64,000 bases of DNA. It comes from DATFVJ01 sp963820395 (GTDB taxonomy: Bacteria > Actinomycetota > Actinomycetes > Streptosporangiales > Streptosporangiaceae). Each line of letters opens with the position of its first letter. Position 1 is the stretch's first letter. This document shows positions 55,000 through 63,432 of the stretch, piece by piece. The stretch is from positions 62,001 through 126,000 of the forward strand of contig CAWGAE010000030.1 of NCBI GenBank assembly GCA_963820395.1. The letters are read 5' to 3'. Under the pieces are notes generated by a model. It saw nothing but the letters and a program-made list of their open reading frames with translations, was not told the DNA's origin and searched no databases. A program made the translations under genes and the position numbers.

Positions 55000-56208
55000 G
55001 TGGACACGGGCGGGCCGGCCGGCCAGGCCGGGCCTGAGCATTGGCGACGCGTACGCCGTTACCTCAACGAGCATCGGCACGAACTGGCCCTGGCCGCTGT
55101 CGATTTGTATCCGCGGCTTGGCCGGGTACGGTCGGCCCCCCTGCTGTGCCAGGCGGCATGGATTGCGTCGGAGCCGATCAGCCTCGCTGGGGTCAGGCTC
55201 GCCTGGGACCCGGCGGCACCGCCCCCGCAGATCGACGGGACGGAACCGCAGTCGAAGGCCGTCCGTCCGATAGCTGACGGGCGGCGACATCCGGCCTACG
55301 CCCAGGCCCTTGCGGGGCTCGCCCCGCCCAGGATGCTTGAGAACAAGGCCTGCTACCGGCTCACAGACCTTGCCGTCGACGGTGCGTCGGCCAGCATGAC
55401 GTTCGGCCCGGGCGCCTACTTCGACGGCATCAACGTCGGCGAGGCGGTCGCACACGAGTTCGCCGACCGGCACATGAGCGGTACCACCAGACCGCGTCTG
55501 GCCGACCTGCCGTTCCGCGCTCTGGTCGGCGACCCCACCAACCCAGCGCGCCGCGCCGTAAACCCCGCGATCAGCATGCTGACGCTGCGCCGGGACCGCG
55601 ACGGCGCGATGACGTTCTTGCTCCATTCGCGAGATCCGGCTCAGGTGGCTCATGGCGGGGGCCTCTACCAGGTCATTCCCGTGGGGGTGTTCCAGCCCTC
55701 AAGCGACACCGACGCCGCGCTGCACAGTGACTTCGACTTGTGGCGGTGCGCCGTCCGTGAGTACAGCGAGGAATTCCTCGGCCACCCGGAAATCTACGGT
55801 CACGACAGCACCGCTTTCGACTACGACACATGGCCTGTGTACCGGGCCCTTACCAGAGCGCGCGACGAGGGTTCGCTTCGTAGCTATCTGCTTGCCGTCG
55901 GCGTCGATCCGCTCTCGCTGGCGGCCGATATCCTCACGGTCACGGTCATCGACGCGGATGTGTTCGACGATGTCTTCGCCGGCCTGGTGGCCGGCAACAC
56001 CGAAGGCCGGGTCCTCGGCCACGACACCGGCGGCTTCGCATTCACCCGCGGCAACGTCGAGCGTTTCGCCGCGCACGAGCCAATGCAGGCAGCGGGCGCG
56101 GCCGTGCTCACGCTCGCATGGGAGCAACGGGAGCAGCTCACCTCAGCGGCCAACCTGGTCACTACCTCGAGGGTAGAAGACAACGAGCCAGGCCGCGCGG
56201 GGCGCTAG
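55000..56208 (+). CDS. Conserved actinobacterial protein with Nudix-like segment
   Basis: This is a 402-residue protein. The start MDTGGPAGQAGPEHWRRVRR then YLNEHRHELALAAVDLYP and SAPLLCQAAWIASEPISL matches a conserved actinobacterial family often annotated as transcriptional regulator or hypothetical. The middle has GPGAYFDGINVGEAVAHEFA. GGLYQVIPVGVFQPSSD followed by CAVREYSEEFLG resembles a Nudix box (REUxEExGU) with one extra residue, and DVFDDVFAGLVAGNTEGRVL follows. I infer a degenerate Nudix fold. No helix-turn-helix is evident in this copy. GTG start at 55000. Confidence 0.65.
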   Translation: MDTGGPAGQAGPEHWRRVRRYLNEHRHELALAAVDLYPRLGRVRSAPLLCQAAWIASEPISLAGVRLAWDPAAPPPQIDGTEPQSKAVRPIADGRRHPAYAQALAGLAPPRMLENKACYRLTDLAVDGASASMTFGPGAYFDGINVGEAVAHEFADRHMSGTTRPRLADLPFRALVGDPTNPARRAVNPAISMLTLRRDRDGAMTFLLHSRDPAQVAHGGGLYQVIPVGVFQPSSDTDAALHSDFDLWRCAVREYSEEFLGHPEIYGHDSTAFDYDTWPVYRALTRARDEGSLRSYLLAVGVDPLSLAADILTVTVIDADVFDDVFAGLVAGNTEGRVLGHDTGGFAFTRGNVERFAAHEPMQAAGAAVLTLAWEQREQLTSAANLVTTSRVEDNEPGRAGR

Positions 56209-56536
56209 CTCAGGCACGGCCGGCCGCCGGAGCGCTGCGCCAAGCCATATCGCAACGCAGCGCGCGAGACATACCCGACGATGCCTGGACCTGCCCGGCC
56301 AGGTCCCCGCCGACCGCCGCTGGTTCCCTCGCCGGGCGCGGCGCAATCAACGTCGAAGACCAATTCGGATACCATGACGGAATTTTGCGTATTCCGTGCT
56401 GTTATATGCAGGCATTGCAGTAATTTCTGGCGCCTTTCCGGGAAGTTGCGGAAGTTTTTGACGCTTGACAGAAACGATAAGCGCTGGATCTGGCACGAGG
56501 CGGAAGAAAGCCGCAGCCAGGCTATTGTCGCGGAGA

Positions 56537-56570
56537 GTTAGCTGATCAATACTTTAAGTGATCAACTAAC
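56537..56570. promoter_or_regulatory. AT-rich inverted repeat upstream of the secreted lyase
   Basis: GTTAGCTGATCAA (56537-56549) and GTGATCAACTAAC (56558-56570) pair at 11 of 13 positions across an 8-base AT-rich centre; another TGATCA follows at 56571. AT-rich in a GC-rich genome and 80-113 bases before the start, so it is a good operator candidate. The rest of 56209-56649 shows no gene. Confidence 0.5.
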
Positions 56571-56587
56571 TGATCATCGGCCTGTTC

Positions 56588-56608
56588 GGGACGGCGGCAC
56601 GCCGTCCC
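56588..56608 (+). promoter_or_regulatory. Leader hairpin
   Basis: GGGACGGC (56588-56595) and GCCGTCCC (56601-56608) form a perfect 8-bp stem with a 5-base loop, followed by GGCTTTCC. It lies 42 bases before the lyase ATG: either a leader structure or the terminator of an upstream transcript. Confidence 0.4.
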
Positions 56609-56649
56609 GGCTTTCCATTGATACGAGCTCCTGCTTCGGGGACGGGATC

Positions 56650-59103
56650 ATGCACAGGAAACCCGCGCTCATTTTGACCATGCTCGCCCTGGTCATCGGG
56701 TCACTAAGCCAGGCGCAGGCAGCTCTGGCATCGGCGCACGAGTCCGCCGCCAGCGCCGCGCAGGCCCGGGCACCAGCGGCTATCGCCGGGCACGGCGCTG
56801 CCCGCAACGCTCCGGCCGCCATCAGGGTGACGGCGGCAAGGGATCACATTGCGAATCGCGCGCGCGGGCGAACGCAAACGCGCATCCCGAAGGCGCCACC
56901 AGGCACAATCGAGCCCGGCCAGGCGGCGTCGTGGCTTACCGCCCCCCCCGATCGTGGGCCTGCGGCCGGAAAGACCGGTCCTGTTCCTGCAAGCGCCGGC
57001 GGGACCGGCGAACCTGACGGGCACGATCGCCACCTCACCGGCGTCGGTGTCGCTGACCTGGACGAACCACGCCACCACCCCGGCCGCCACGCAGGTATGG
57101 ATCCAGCGGGCGACCAACGCCGGGTTCACCAGCAATGTGACTGACATACCCGTCGGCGCGGCCGCCGCCAGCTACACCGACGCGACCGTGGTGGCGGGCA
57201 CGACCTACTACTACCGGGTGCTGGCGCAGAACCGGCCGGCAACTCACCATGGTCGAACGTCGCCTCGATCCTGTACGCGCCGCTGCCGGCCGCGCCGAGC
57301 GCCCTGGCGGCCACGCTCGCCGGGTCGTCGGTGTCGCTGACCTGGACGAACCACGCCACCACCCCGGCCGCCACCCAGGTCTGGATCCAGCGGGCGACCA
57401 ACGCCGGGTTCACCAGCAATGTGACCAGCATCCTGGTCGGCGCGGCCGCCGCCAGCTACACCGACGCGACCGTGGTGGCGGGCACGACGTACTACTACCG
57501 GGTGCTGGCGCAGGGCCTGGCCGGCAACTCGCCATGGTCGAACGTCGCCTCGATCCTGTACACGCCGCTGCCGGCCGCGCCGAGCGCCCTGGCGGCCACG
57601 CTCGCCGGGTCGTCGGTGTCGCTGACCTGGACGAACCACGCCACCACCCCGGCCGCCACCCAGGTCTTGATCCAGCGGGCGACCAACGCCGGGTTCACCA
57701 GCAATGTGACCAGCATCCTGGTCGGCGCGGCCGCCGCCAGCTACACCGACGCGACCGTGGTGGCGGGCACGACGTACTACTACCGGGTGCTGGCGCAGGG
57801 CCTAGCCGGCAACTCGCCATGGTCGAACGTCGTATCGATCCTCTACACGCCGCTGCCGGCCGCGCCGAGCGCCCTGGCGGCCACGCTCGCCGGGTCGTCG
57901 GTGTCGCTGACCTGGACGAACCACGCCACCACCCCGGCCGCCACCCAGGTCTTGATCCAGCGGGCGACCAACGCCGGGTTCACCAGCAATGTGACCAGCA
58001 TCCTGGTCGGCGCGGCCGCCGCCAGCTACACCGACACGACCGTGGTGGCGGGCACGACGTACTACTACCGGGTGCTGGCGCAGGGCCTGGCCGGCAACTC
58101 GCCATGGTCGAACATCGTGTCATTCCTGCATCCCAGCGCCTCTGCGCCCGCCAGCTTCTTCGGCTCGCAGTTCGCCTGCGCGCCGTCCTGCGCTGGCAGT
58201 TTCGGGTGGAGTGAGGACACCTCGGTGATAACCGCCGACAGCGTTCCTGCGGGCGCCCCGTTCACGAAGATGCTACGGGTCACCTACCCGCAGGGCAGCA
58301 TCGATTCAGGTTCCGTGGCCACGCTCGGGACGCCGCTGGGCGGTGCGCAGGCAGCGATGCCGTTCAGCACTGGCGCGACGTCTGCCACGACTACCCTCCA
58401 GTACTACGTACGCCCGCAGCCAGGCTTCGAGCCAAACAAGGGTGGCAAGCTGCCTGGCCTCTACGGTGGTGACACATCCGTTGCCTCTGGTGGAAATGAC
58501 CCCAATGGTACGAATGGCTGGAGTGCGCGGCTGATGTGGCGTAATGACGACAATGGTGAGGTCTATGCCTACATGGACACCACGGATGGCTATGGTACGC
58601 AGCTCGGGTGCGGCAACTGGGTATGGCAGCCCGGAAAGTGGACTGAAGTCCAGGAAACCGTGAGCTTGAATACACCGGGCGAGTCTAATGGCTATATCAT
58701 AGTCTATATTAACGGTGTTGAGGTGCTTGACGCCACTGGCCTGGAGTTCCGTACGGTCAGCTCTCTCCAGATCAACGGCCTATTCTTCAGCACATTCTTC
58801 GGAGGTTCTGACAAGACCTGGGCGAGCCCGCAGACGCAGCACACGGATTTCGCTGACTTCGCGGTAACCAATCAGCCAGTAGCATCGTCTATGCCTACGG
58901 TTGCATGTACTGTACTGCCCGCGTACCCGAGTGGCCCGCCCCGGCCAGGACGCGCCGGCATCAGCGGTGCGGCCATCCACCTGCCCGACCAGATCCGGGT
59001 CCCCCCACAGGTCAAAAAAACGCGTATGCCACCTGTCCGCCTGCAGGATCACTCGCCGCTGTACGGATCGACGGCAAAGCGGGCCCGACGCGACAGCAGC
59101 TGA
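56650..59103 (+). CDS. Secreted Fn3-repeat polysaccharide-lyase-14-like protein (two frameshifts)
   Basis: This is an exported protein of about 815 residues. The signal peptide is HRKPALILTMLALVIGSLSQ then AQAALASA. After an Ala-rich linker come four fibronectin-III-like modules of 95 residues (VSLTWTNHATTPAATQV, SYTDATVVAGTTYYYRVLAQ), the last three nearly identical in DNA. The C-terminal 250 residues resemble alginate/glucuronan lyase family PL14: NKGGKLPGLYGGDTS, GWSARLMWRNDDNGEVYAYM and LFFSTFFGGSDKTWASP. The frame changes in or near the C8 tract (56942-56949), and again at about 57230, where one base is missing relative to the other modules. The ATG follows a GC hairpin. Confidence 0.8.
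57301..58155 (+). repeat. Three near-identical 285-bp Fn3 units
   Basis: Units begin GCCCTGGCGGCCACGCTCGC at 57301, 57586 and 57871 and differ at only a few positions, such as ATCCAG/TTGATC and GCG/ACG. A divergent fourth copy precedes them. Such identity indicates recent unequal crossing-over or gene conversion. Confidence 0.9.
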
Positions 59104-59263
59104 GATTCGAGGCTGATCTCCATCACCGGTGCGGCACGCCGATCGAGTCCCGGAATCTCAACCGCACGTTCGCCGTCCGGGCCGGGCCGCCGGGGAGTGG
59201 CAGTACGGACGTGACGTCCCTACACCAGAGGGGTTGAGAGGACATAGGAATGCTGCGGCTGGC

Positions 59264-59464
59264 TCAGCTGGATTTCGACAGGGTCAGGAGACCGATAGCA
59301 CCGCCGAGGCAAGCGCCCCAGAGAAGCGCCGTGCTGAGCCATACACTGTGATCGAAGAATCCCCAGACGATGGGAACTACGAAGCCAGCAATCAATAGGG
59401 ACAGTATGAAAACGTAGAGGTAATGGATGTAGCCGACTGTGAAGCCGTAGTCGCGGGAACTCAT
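59264..59464 (-). CDS. 66-residue two-span membrane protein
   Basis: An ATG at 59464 preceded by GGAAGGGCGG opens 66 codons. The start SSRDYGFTVGYIHYLYVFIL leads into LSLLIAGFVVPIVWGFF, then STALLWGACLGGAIGLLTL and a short SKSS end. Two helices, both ends probably cytoplasmic. I do not recognise the family. AT content is higher than in the neighbours. Confidence 0.6.
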   Translation of the reverse strand: MSSRDYGFTVGYIHYLYVFILSLLIAGFVVPIVWGFFDHSVWLSTALLWGACLGGAIGLLTLSKSS

Positions 59465-59647
59465 GTGACCGCCCTTCCGAAGTTGGCGCCTGGCGGCGCC
59501 AGTCTCGATGTGCCCGGCCCGATGGAGATCACTTAGTCTAAGTTGTACACGGAAACACACGCCGGTTGCAATCACAGCCAGGCGTCCCCCGGGCCTGGCG
59601 TCCCGCCAGCGAGTGACTTCGAGCGCCCTCGCCGACGCGGAGCTTCG

Positions 59648-59818
59648 TCATCGCGTCGGCGGCGGGGAGCCGATCCGGGCGATCAGCTTTTCTAGTTCTC
59701 GATCCTGGATGAGTAGGTGCTCCTGGATCTGCAGCGCTTCATGCAGAACCGCCTCGGCGTCCTGGCAGGTGCTCTCCGCGCGCTCGTGAGATGCCGCGGC
59801 TTGCACGTTCTGGCCCAC
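59648..59818 (-). CDS. Possible short coiled-coil protein
   Basis: A GTG at 59818 opens 56 codons on the minus strand: QAAASHERAESTCQDAEAVL, HEALQIQEHLLIQDRELEKL and IARIGSPPPTR. The heptad pattern is good, but the ribosome site is poor. The remaining 59465-60092 sequence shows no other gene; it includes an AT-rich patch at 59915-59945. Confidence 0.35.
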   Translation of the reverse strand: MGQNVQAAASHERAESTCQDAEAVLHEALQIQEHLLIQDRELEKLIARIGSPPPTR

Positions 59819-60092
59819 GATGGATCGAATGGCTCACTCACATGCCGCTGGGCGGGCGATCCGGCGCGCCCTGCGGTTCTCGGGCGCGTGCGACTGTGTC
59901 ACCGGAAGCCTTGAAAAATAGATGCAAGGAAATTATGTTAAGCTATCGCGTCGGCAAGCCTGTGACCTAGCGCGATGTACGAGCAAGACCAGGTATCAAC
60001 CTTCCTTCGCAGTCCGCGCATCAATCGCCTGGACCGCAGTACAGCGAGCTCGGTGCAGCGAGCCTCATGTCCGCCCTGTTCTTCGCTCTCCC

Positions 60093-60539
60093 TCAAGAAT
60101 CGGTCGTGCCGAGCGCCGCTGCGATCTGCTGGATAGCCCCTGCCTCGGCGGGGCTCACGCTCTGCCCTTCCTCGTTGTGCGCGGCCGCGACCCTATTCGC
60201 CAGGGTGAGGACGAAGCGCCGGTAGCCGTTGAGCTCCTCGGCCGTCGCCTTGCCTTTGAGCAGCGACACCGCGTCGCGGAGGTGCTGTAGCCCGCTATCC
60301 GTGAGCTCTTCGGCAGAGCGATACTTGGTGTGGTCCACCTCGGGCTTGGCGGCCACGATCTCGTCGAGGAGCTCGCTCTCGCCCTGCTGGGCGCGCGCTT
60401 CGACGTACGCCTTCGACATCGCGATCGACTCGCGGAACATGCCCCCGCGTGCTGCCGTGGCCACGATCATGCCGGCGTTCGGCGGGCCATCCAGCACCAG
60501 CTTCCATTGCTCCGGTGAAAATGCGGTCTTTGTCGTCAT
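60093..60539 (-). CDS. Conserved helical hypothetical protein
   Basis: This 148-residue all-helical soluble protein reads FSPEQWKLVLDGPPNAGMIV, ATAARGGMFRESIAMSKAYV, GLQHLRDAVSLLKGKATAEE, VLTLANRVAAAHNEEGQSVS and PAEAGAIQQIAAAL. I recognise it as a common uncharacterised actinobacterial protein with a TerB-like helical feel, but cannot name a function. ATG at 60539 with GGAGCG upstream. Confidence 0.7.
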   Translation of the reverse strand: MTTKTAFSPEQWKLVLDGPPNAGMIVATAARGGMFRESIAMSKAYVEARAQQGESELLDEIVAAKPEVDHTKYRSAEELTDSGLQHLRDAVSLLKGKATAEELNGYRRFVLTLANRVAAAHNEEGQSVSPAEAGAIQQIAAALGTTDS

Positions 60540-60599
60540 GCCACGCTCCTGTTCTCATGGGTGGGAATACGAGCCCAACCCAGCGAAGATCCCCGGCTA

Positions 60600-61068
60600 G
60601 AGCCAGCCCAACGGCACGCACTTCCGGCTGCCGAAGGATTTCGATCCGGAGCACCCCGAGTACGAAAAAGCACTGGCCAACGGGGCGATCGTCAAGCGCG
60701 ACCAGCATTGCGTCACCACCGAAGCCGTGTTCGAACGAGGCTACCTGTACTTGAATTACATGCGCGGCGGCCCCGGCTTCGGCGATCCGCTGGACCGGCT
60801 GCAAACGCTCGTGGAGGACGATGTTAACAACTTCCGGGTCAGCCCGCGCTACGCCGAGCAGGTGTACGGCGTGGTCATGGTCAAGAACGGTGATGGCAGC
60901 CGGCACGTCGACGGCGGCAAGGCGCCCGCCGAGCCGGGGGGCGCAGATCAAATAAGAACAGATCGCCCGTGCGGTGCCGACCCGCACCTGGATGGAGCAA
61001 GAGCGGCAACGGGTACTGCGCAAAGAGGCAACGTTCCAGGCGCAGCAGATGTTTCTTGAGTCGCTCGG
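60600..61068 (+). pseudogene. Acetone-carboxylase alpha-type (hydantoinase B-like) C-terminal fragment
   Basis: The plus strand reads FRLPKDFDPEHPEYEKALAN, RGYLYLNYMRGGPGFGDPLD and FRVSPRYAEQVYGVVM and, in another frame, RTWMEQERQRVLRKEATFQA. This resembles the C-terminal 150 residues of acetone carboxylase alpha (HyuB family), and the TAG-containing sequence just before 60600 has no start. The frame shifts at about 60930-60960. The fragment runs straight into a ferritin-like tail. Confidence 0.6.
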
Positions 61069-61443
61069 CCACGCCACCCGGGCAGGCGAAGAAGTGACGA
61101 CGCTCGGCGGAGATGTTTCACTGGACATCGGCGAGCTCGTGCGTGCCCGCCCTGGTTCGGTCGATGAAATGCTGCGGGACATGCTCGCGCATGAGCGCCA
61201 GGCCGTCGACGCGTACCGCAGGCTCCTCGCGCAGACCGAGGGGCAATGTGTCACTGGAGGAGCTAACACGCCAGATGATCCGCACTGAAGAACTGGACGT
61301 CGCAGGAGATCGAGAAGATGCTGCGCACGCCGGGCGACGCTCGTCTCGCGGCAGCAGCCGCACCTGCGGGCAGCGGCCGGAGCGGCGGCTGGGTAACGCT
61401 CCGACCGGGTCGCCTTGGTCACCCGGCCGCACGGCGGCCTTGA
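61069..61443 (+). pseudogene. Ferritin-like protein C-terminal fragment
   Basis: From about 61069 the sequence reads HATRAGEEVTTLGGDVSLDI, GELVRARPGSVDEMLRDMLA and HERQAVDAYRRLLAQTEG. After removal of one G at 61241 and one at about 61305 it continues NVSLEELTRQMIRTEELDVA, EIEKMLRTPGDA. The HERQAVDAYRRLL helix with iron-ligand-like Glu/His is typical of bacterioferritin-like proteins. The first two helices are lost; what precedes is carboxylase debris. Confidence 0.5.
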
Positions 61444-61461
61444 GATGTGAGGAGAAATGCG

Positions 61462-62649
61462 ATGGGCGACCAGCCCGAAGTTCTGGTCCTGTCCGCTGTG
61501 CGGACCGCGATCGGCAGATACGGCGGAAGTCTTGCTGGCGTCCCGCCGTGCGACCTGGCCGCCCAGGTGGTTCGCGAAGCCGTTGCCAGGGCCGCAGTGG
61601 AACCTGCTGAGGTAGGTCATGCCGTCTTCGGCAATGTGATCCACACCGAGGTCCGGGACATGTACCTGGGCCGCGTCGCCGCCGTCAACGGCGGCCTCCC
61701 CGTCCAGACACCCGCGTTCACCGTCAACCGGCTCTGCGGCAGCGGGCTGCAGGCGATCGTCTCCGCGGCGCAGGCGATCCGCCTCGGCGACACCGATGCC
61801 GCCGTCGCCGGCGGCGCCGAGTCGATGAGCCGCGGCCAGTACTGGCTGCCCGCCCTGCGCTGGGGCCAGCGGATGCGTGATGGCGTTGCCGTCGACGCCG
61901 TGGTCGGCGCGCTGACCGACCCGTTCGATAGCTGCCACATGGGCGTCACGGCTGAAAACGTGGCGGCCGAGTTCGGTGTCTCCCGCGCCGACCAGGACGC
62001 GCTGGCGGTGGAAAGCCACCGCCGCGCGGCAGCCGCCGCGCAGGCCGGTTACTTCGCCGAGCAGATCACCCCGGTTCAGGTACCGGCCAAGACGGGCACC
62101 GCCACCTTCGCCACCGACGAGCACGTCCGTCCCGGCGTGACCGTGGACGATCTGGCGAAGCTGCGGCCGGCCTTCGCCGATGGCGGCACCGTCACGGCCG
62201 GCAACGCCTCCGGTGTCAACGACGCCGCCGCGGCGGTCGTGCTCGCGGGCGAGTCGTTCGCCGAAGACCGCGGCCTGCGCCCGCTCGGCCGGCTCGTCGC
62301 CTACAGCCACGCCGGAGTCGAGCCCAGGATTATGGGCATGGGCCCGGTGCCCGCCGTGCGGAAGGTGCTTGACCGGGCGTCCCTCAAACTCGACGAGATC
62401 GAAGTCTTCGAGGTAAACGAGGCCTTCGCCGCGCAGGCACTTGCCGTCGTCCGCGAGCTTGGCCTGCCACCCGAACGGACCAACCCGAACGGGAGCGGCG
62501 TCTCCCTCGGCCACCCGATCGGTGCTACCGGCGCCATTCTCGCCGTCAAAGCCCTGTATGAGCTGCAGCGCACCGGCGGCAGGTACGCACTCACGACGAT
62601 GTGCATCGGCGGGGGCCAGGGCATCGCCGCGATCTTCGAACGAATGTAG
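61462..62649 (+). CDS. Acetyl-CoA acetyltransferase (thiolase)
   Basis: This 395-residue type II thiolase has the nucleophile Cys in NRLCGSGLQAIVSAAQAIRL and GGAESMSRGQYWLPA. The active-site His is in FEVNEAFAAQALAV (NEAFA) with NPNGSGVSLGHPIGATGAIL (GHP), and the second Cys is in YALTTMCIGGGQGIAAIFER (CIGGGQG). It condenses or cleaves acyl-CoA at the beta-keto position. ATG at 61462 with AGGAG eight bases upstream. No beta-oxidation partners are adjacent. Confidence 0.95.
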   Translation: MGDQPEVLVLSAVRTAIGRYGGSLAGVPPCDLAAQVVREAVARAAVEPAEVGHAVFGNVIHTEVRDMYLGRVAAVNGGLPVQTPAFTVNRLCGSGLQAIVSAAQAIRLGDTDAAVAGGAESMSRGQYWLPALRWGQRMRDGVAVDAVVGALTDPFDSCHMGVTAENVAAEFGVSRADQDALAVESHRRAAAAAQAGYFAEQITPVQVPAKTGTATFATDEHVRPGVTVDDLAKLRPAFADGGTVTAGNASGVNDAAAAVVLAGESFAEDRGLRPLGRLVAYSHAGVEPRIMGMGPVPAVRKVLDRASLKLDEIEVFEVNEAFAAQALAVVRELGLPPERTNPNGSGVSLGHPIGATGAILAVKALYELQRTGGRYALTTMCIGGGQGIAAIFERM

Positions 62650-63120
62650 GTGCGCAGGGTGACTTGCCCGGCCAGGTCAGTGAGGCGTTGTGCCCCGAAG
62701 GAAACCCCGTGGTGTGGGCCACCGGGGGCCACCGGGCGGACCGGCGCAGATCTGCTGACGGTGGTTTGGGCTAGATATTCTCACTCTGCGTAGGTTTTTT
62801 GCGCGGCGTAGATTTCTTGCGAGGCCGGACTGATTGTTATCGAATGGTCACAGCAATGGACTACGCCCAATATGGCCCTCGGCCCGTGACACGCCCGGGT
62901 CCAGCTCGCTGGCATCGTGGGTCACGCGTCCCTGGTGTTCGCTGACGGTTAATGAATACCGGGCGCTTCGTGACACGGGGCACCCCGTGGGCGGCGTGCG
63001 GCGCGGGGAAGATCGCGGTCAGGGCAGCAGCGCTGGTGTCCGCCAGCCGGCCGCTGCCTGGGCGAGGGCACCCGGACAGCGCTGACGCCTGCCGGCGAAA
63101 GACTGGATCTCGTGGGCCTA
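62650..63120. other. Intergenic region without recognisable gene
   Basis: Open frames here are short and have no domain signal. GC drops near 62765-62860 (TAGATATTCTCACTCTGCG, TTTTTTGCG). It probably contains the decayed 5' part of the transposase gene that follows. Confidence 0.4.
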
Positions 63121-63237
63121 CTGCGACCTGGTAGCGATGAAGCTCCGCCAGGGTACATATCTCCAGAGTGGCTGCTGGAACGGCGGCACCGCGCGGATCG
63201 GGCGCTGGCCAGCGTCGTAGTCAAGTTTCCTTCGTAA
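63121..63237 (+). pseudogene. IS256-family transposase remnant
   Basis: A 38-codon frame reads GYISPEWLLERRHRADRALA then SVV, closely matching the conserved segment SYFPEWLLERRRRAERAL-SVV of IS256-type (MULE) transposases, and ends at TAA 63235. No DDE motifs, terminal repeats or target duplication are visible. The remnant shows past insertion activity between the thiolase and anti-sigma genes. Confidence 0.55.
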
Positions 63238-63432
63238 GCTTAGACCTCACCTATACGGCCGGATTCGGCGGTCGAAGGCGGGCAAGTCGCGGGAAAGACA
63301 CTGGCAGATCTGGGTCGTGGCCATCTTACGCTATTTTATTGGCGCGGATCCTCCGGCCGGACCGCTCAACCAGCGTACGGTGATCCGATCCACCGCGGCG
63401 CGGCATGCCACGCCAGCGCTATCGCAGCAGCA

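Noticed and set aside
60295..62514. 739-codon minus-strand open frame opposite the thiolase and fragments
   Set aside because: It is antisense to a clear thiolase and crosses several unrelated loci; no domain or ribosome site.
62650..63432. Intact insertion sequence around the IS256-like segment
   Set aside because: Only about 38 codons are recognisable; no inverted ends, no target duplication, no DDE motifs.
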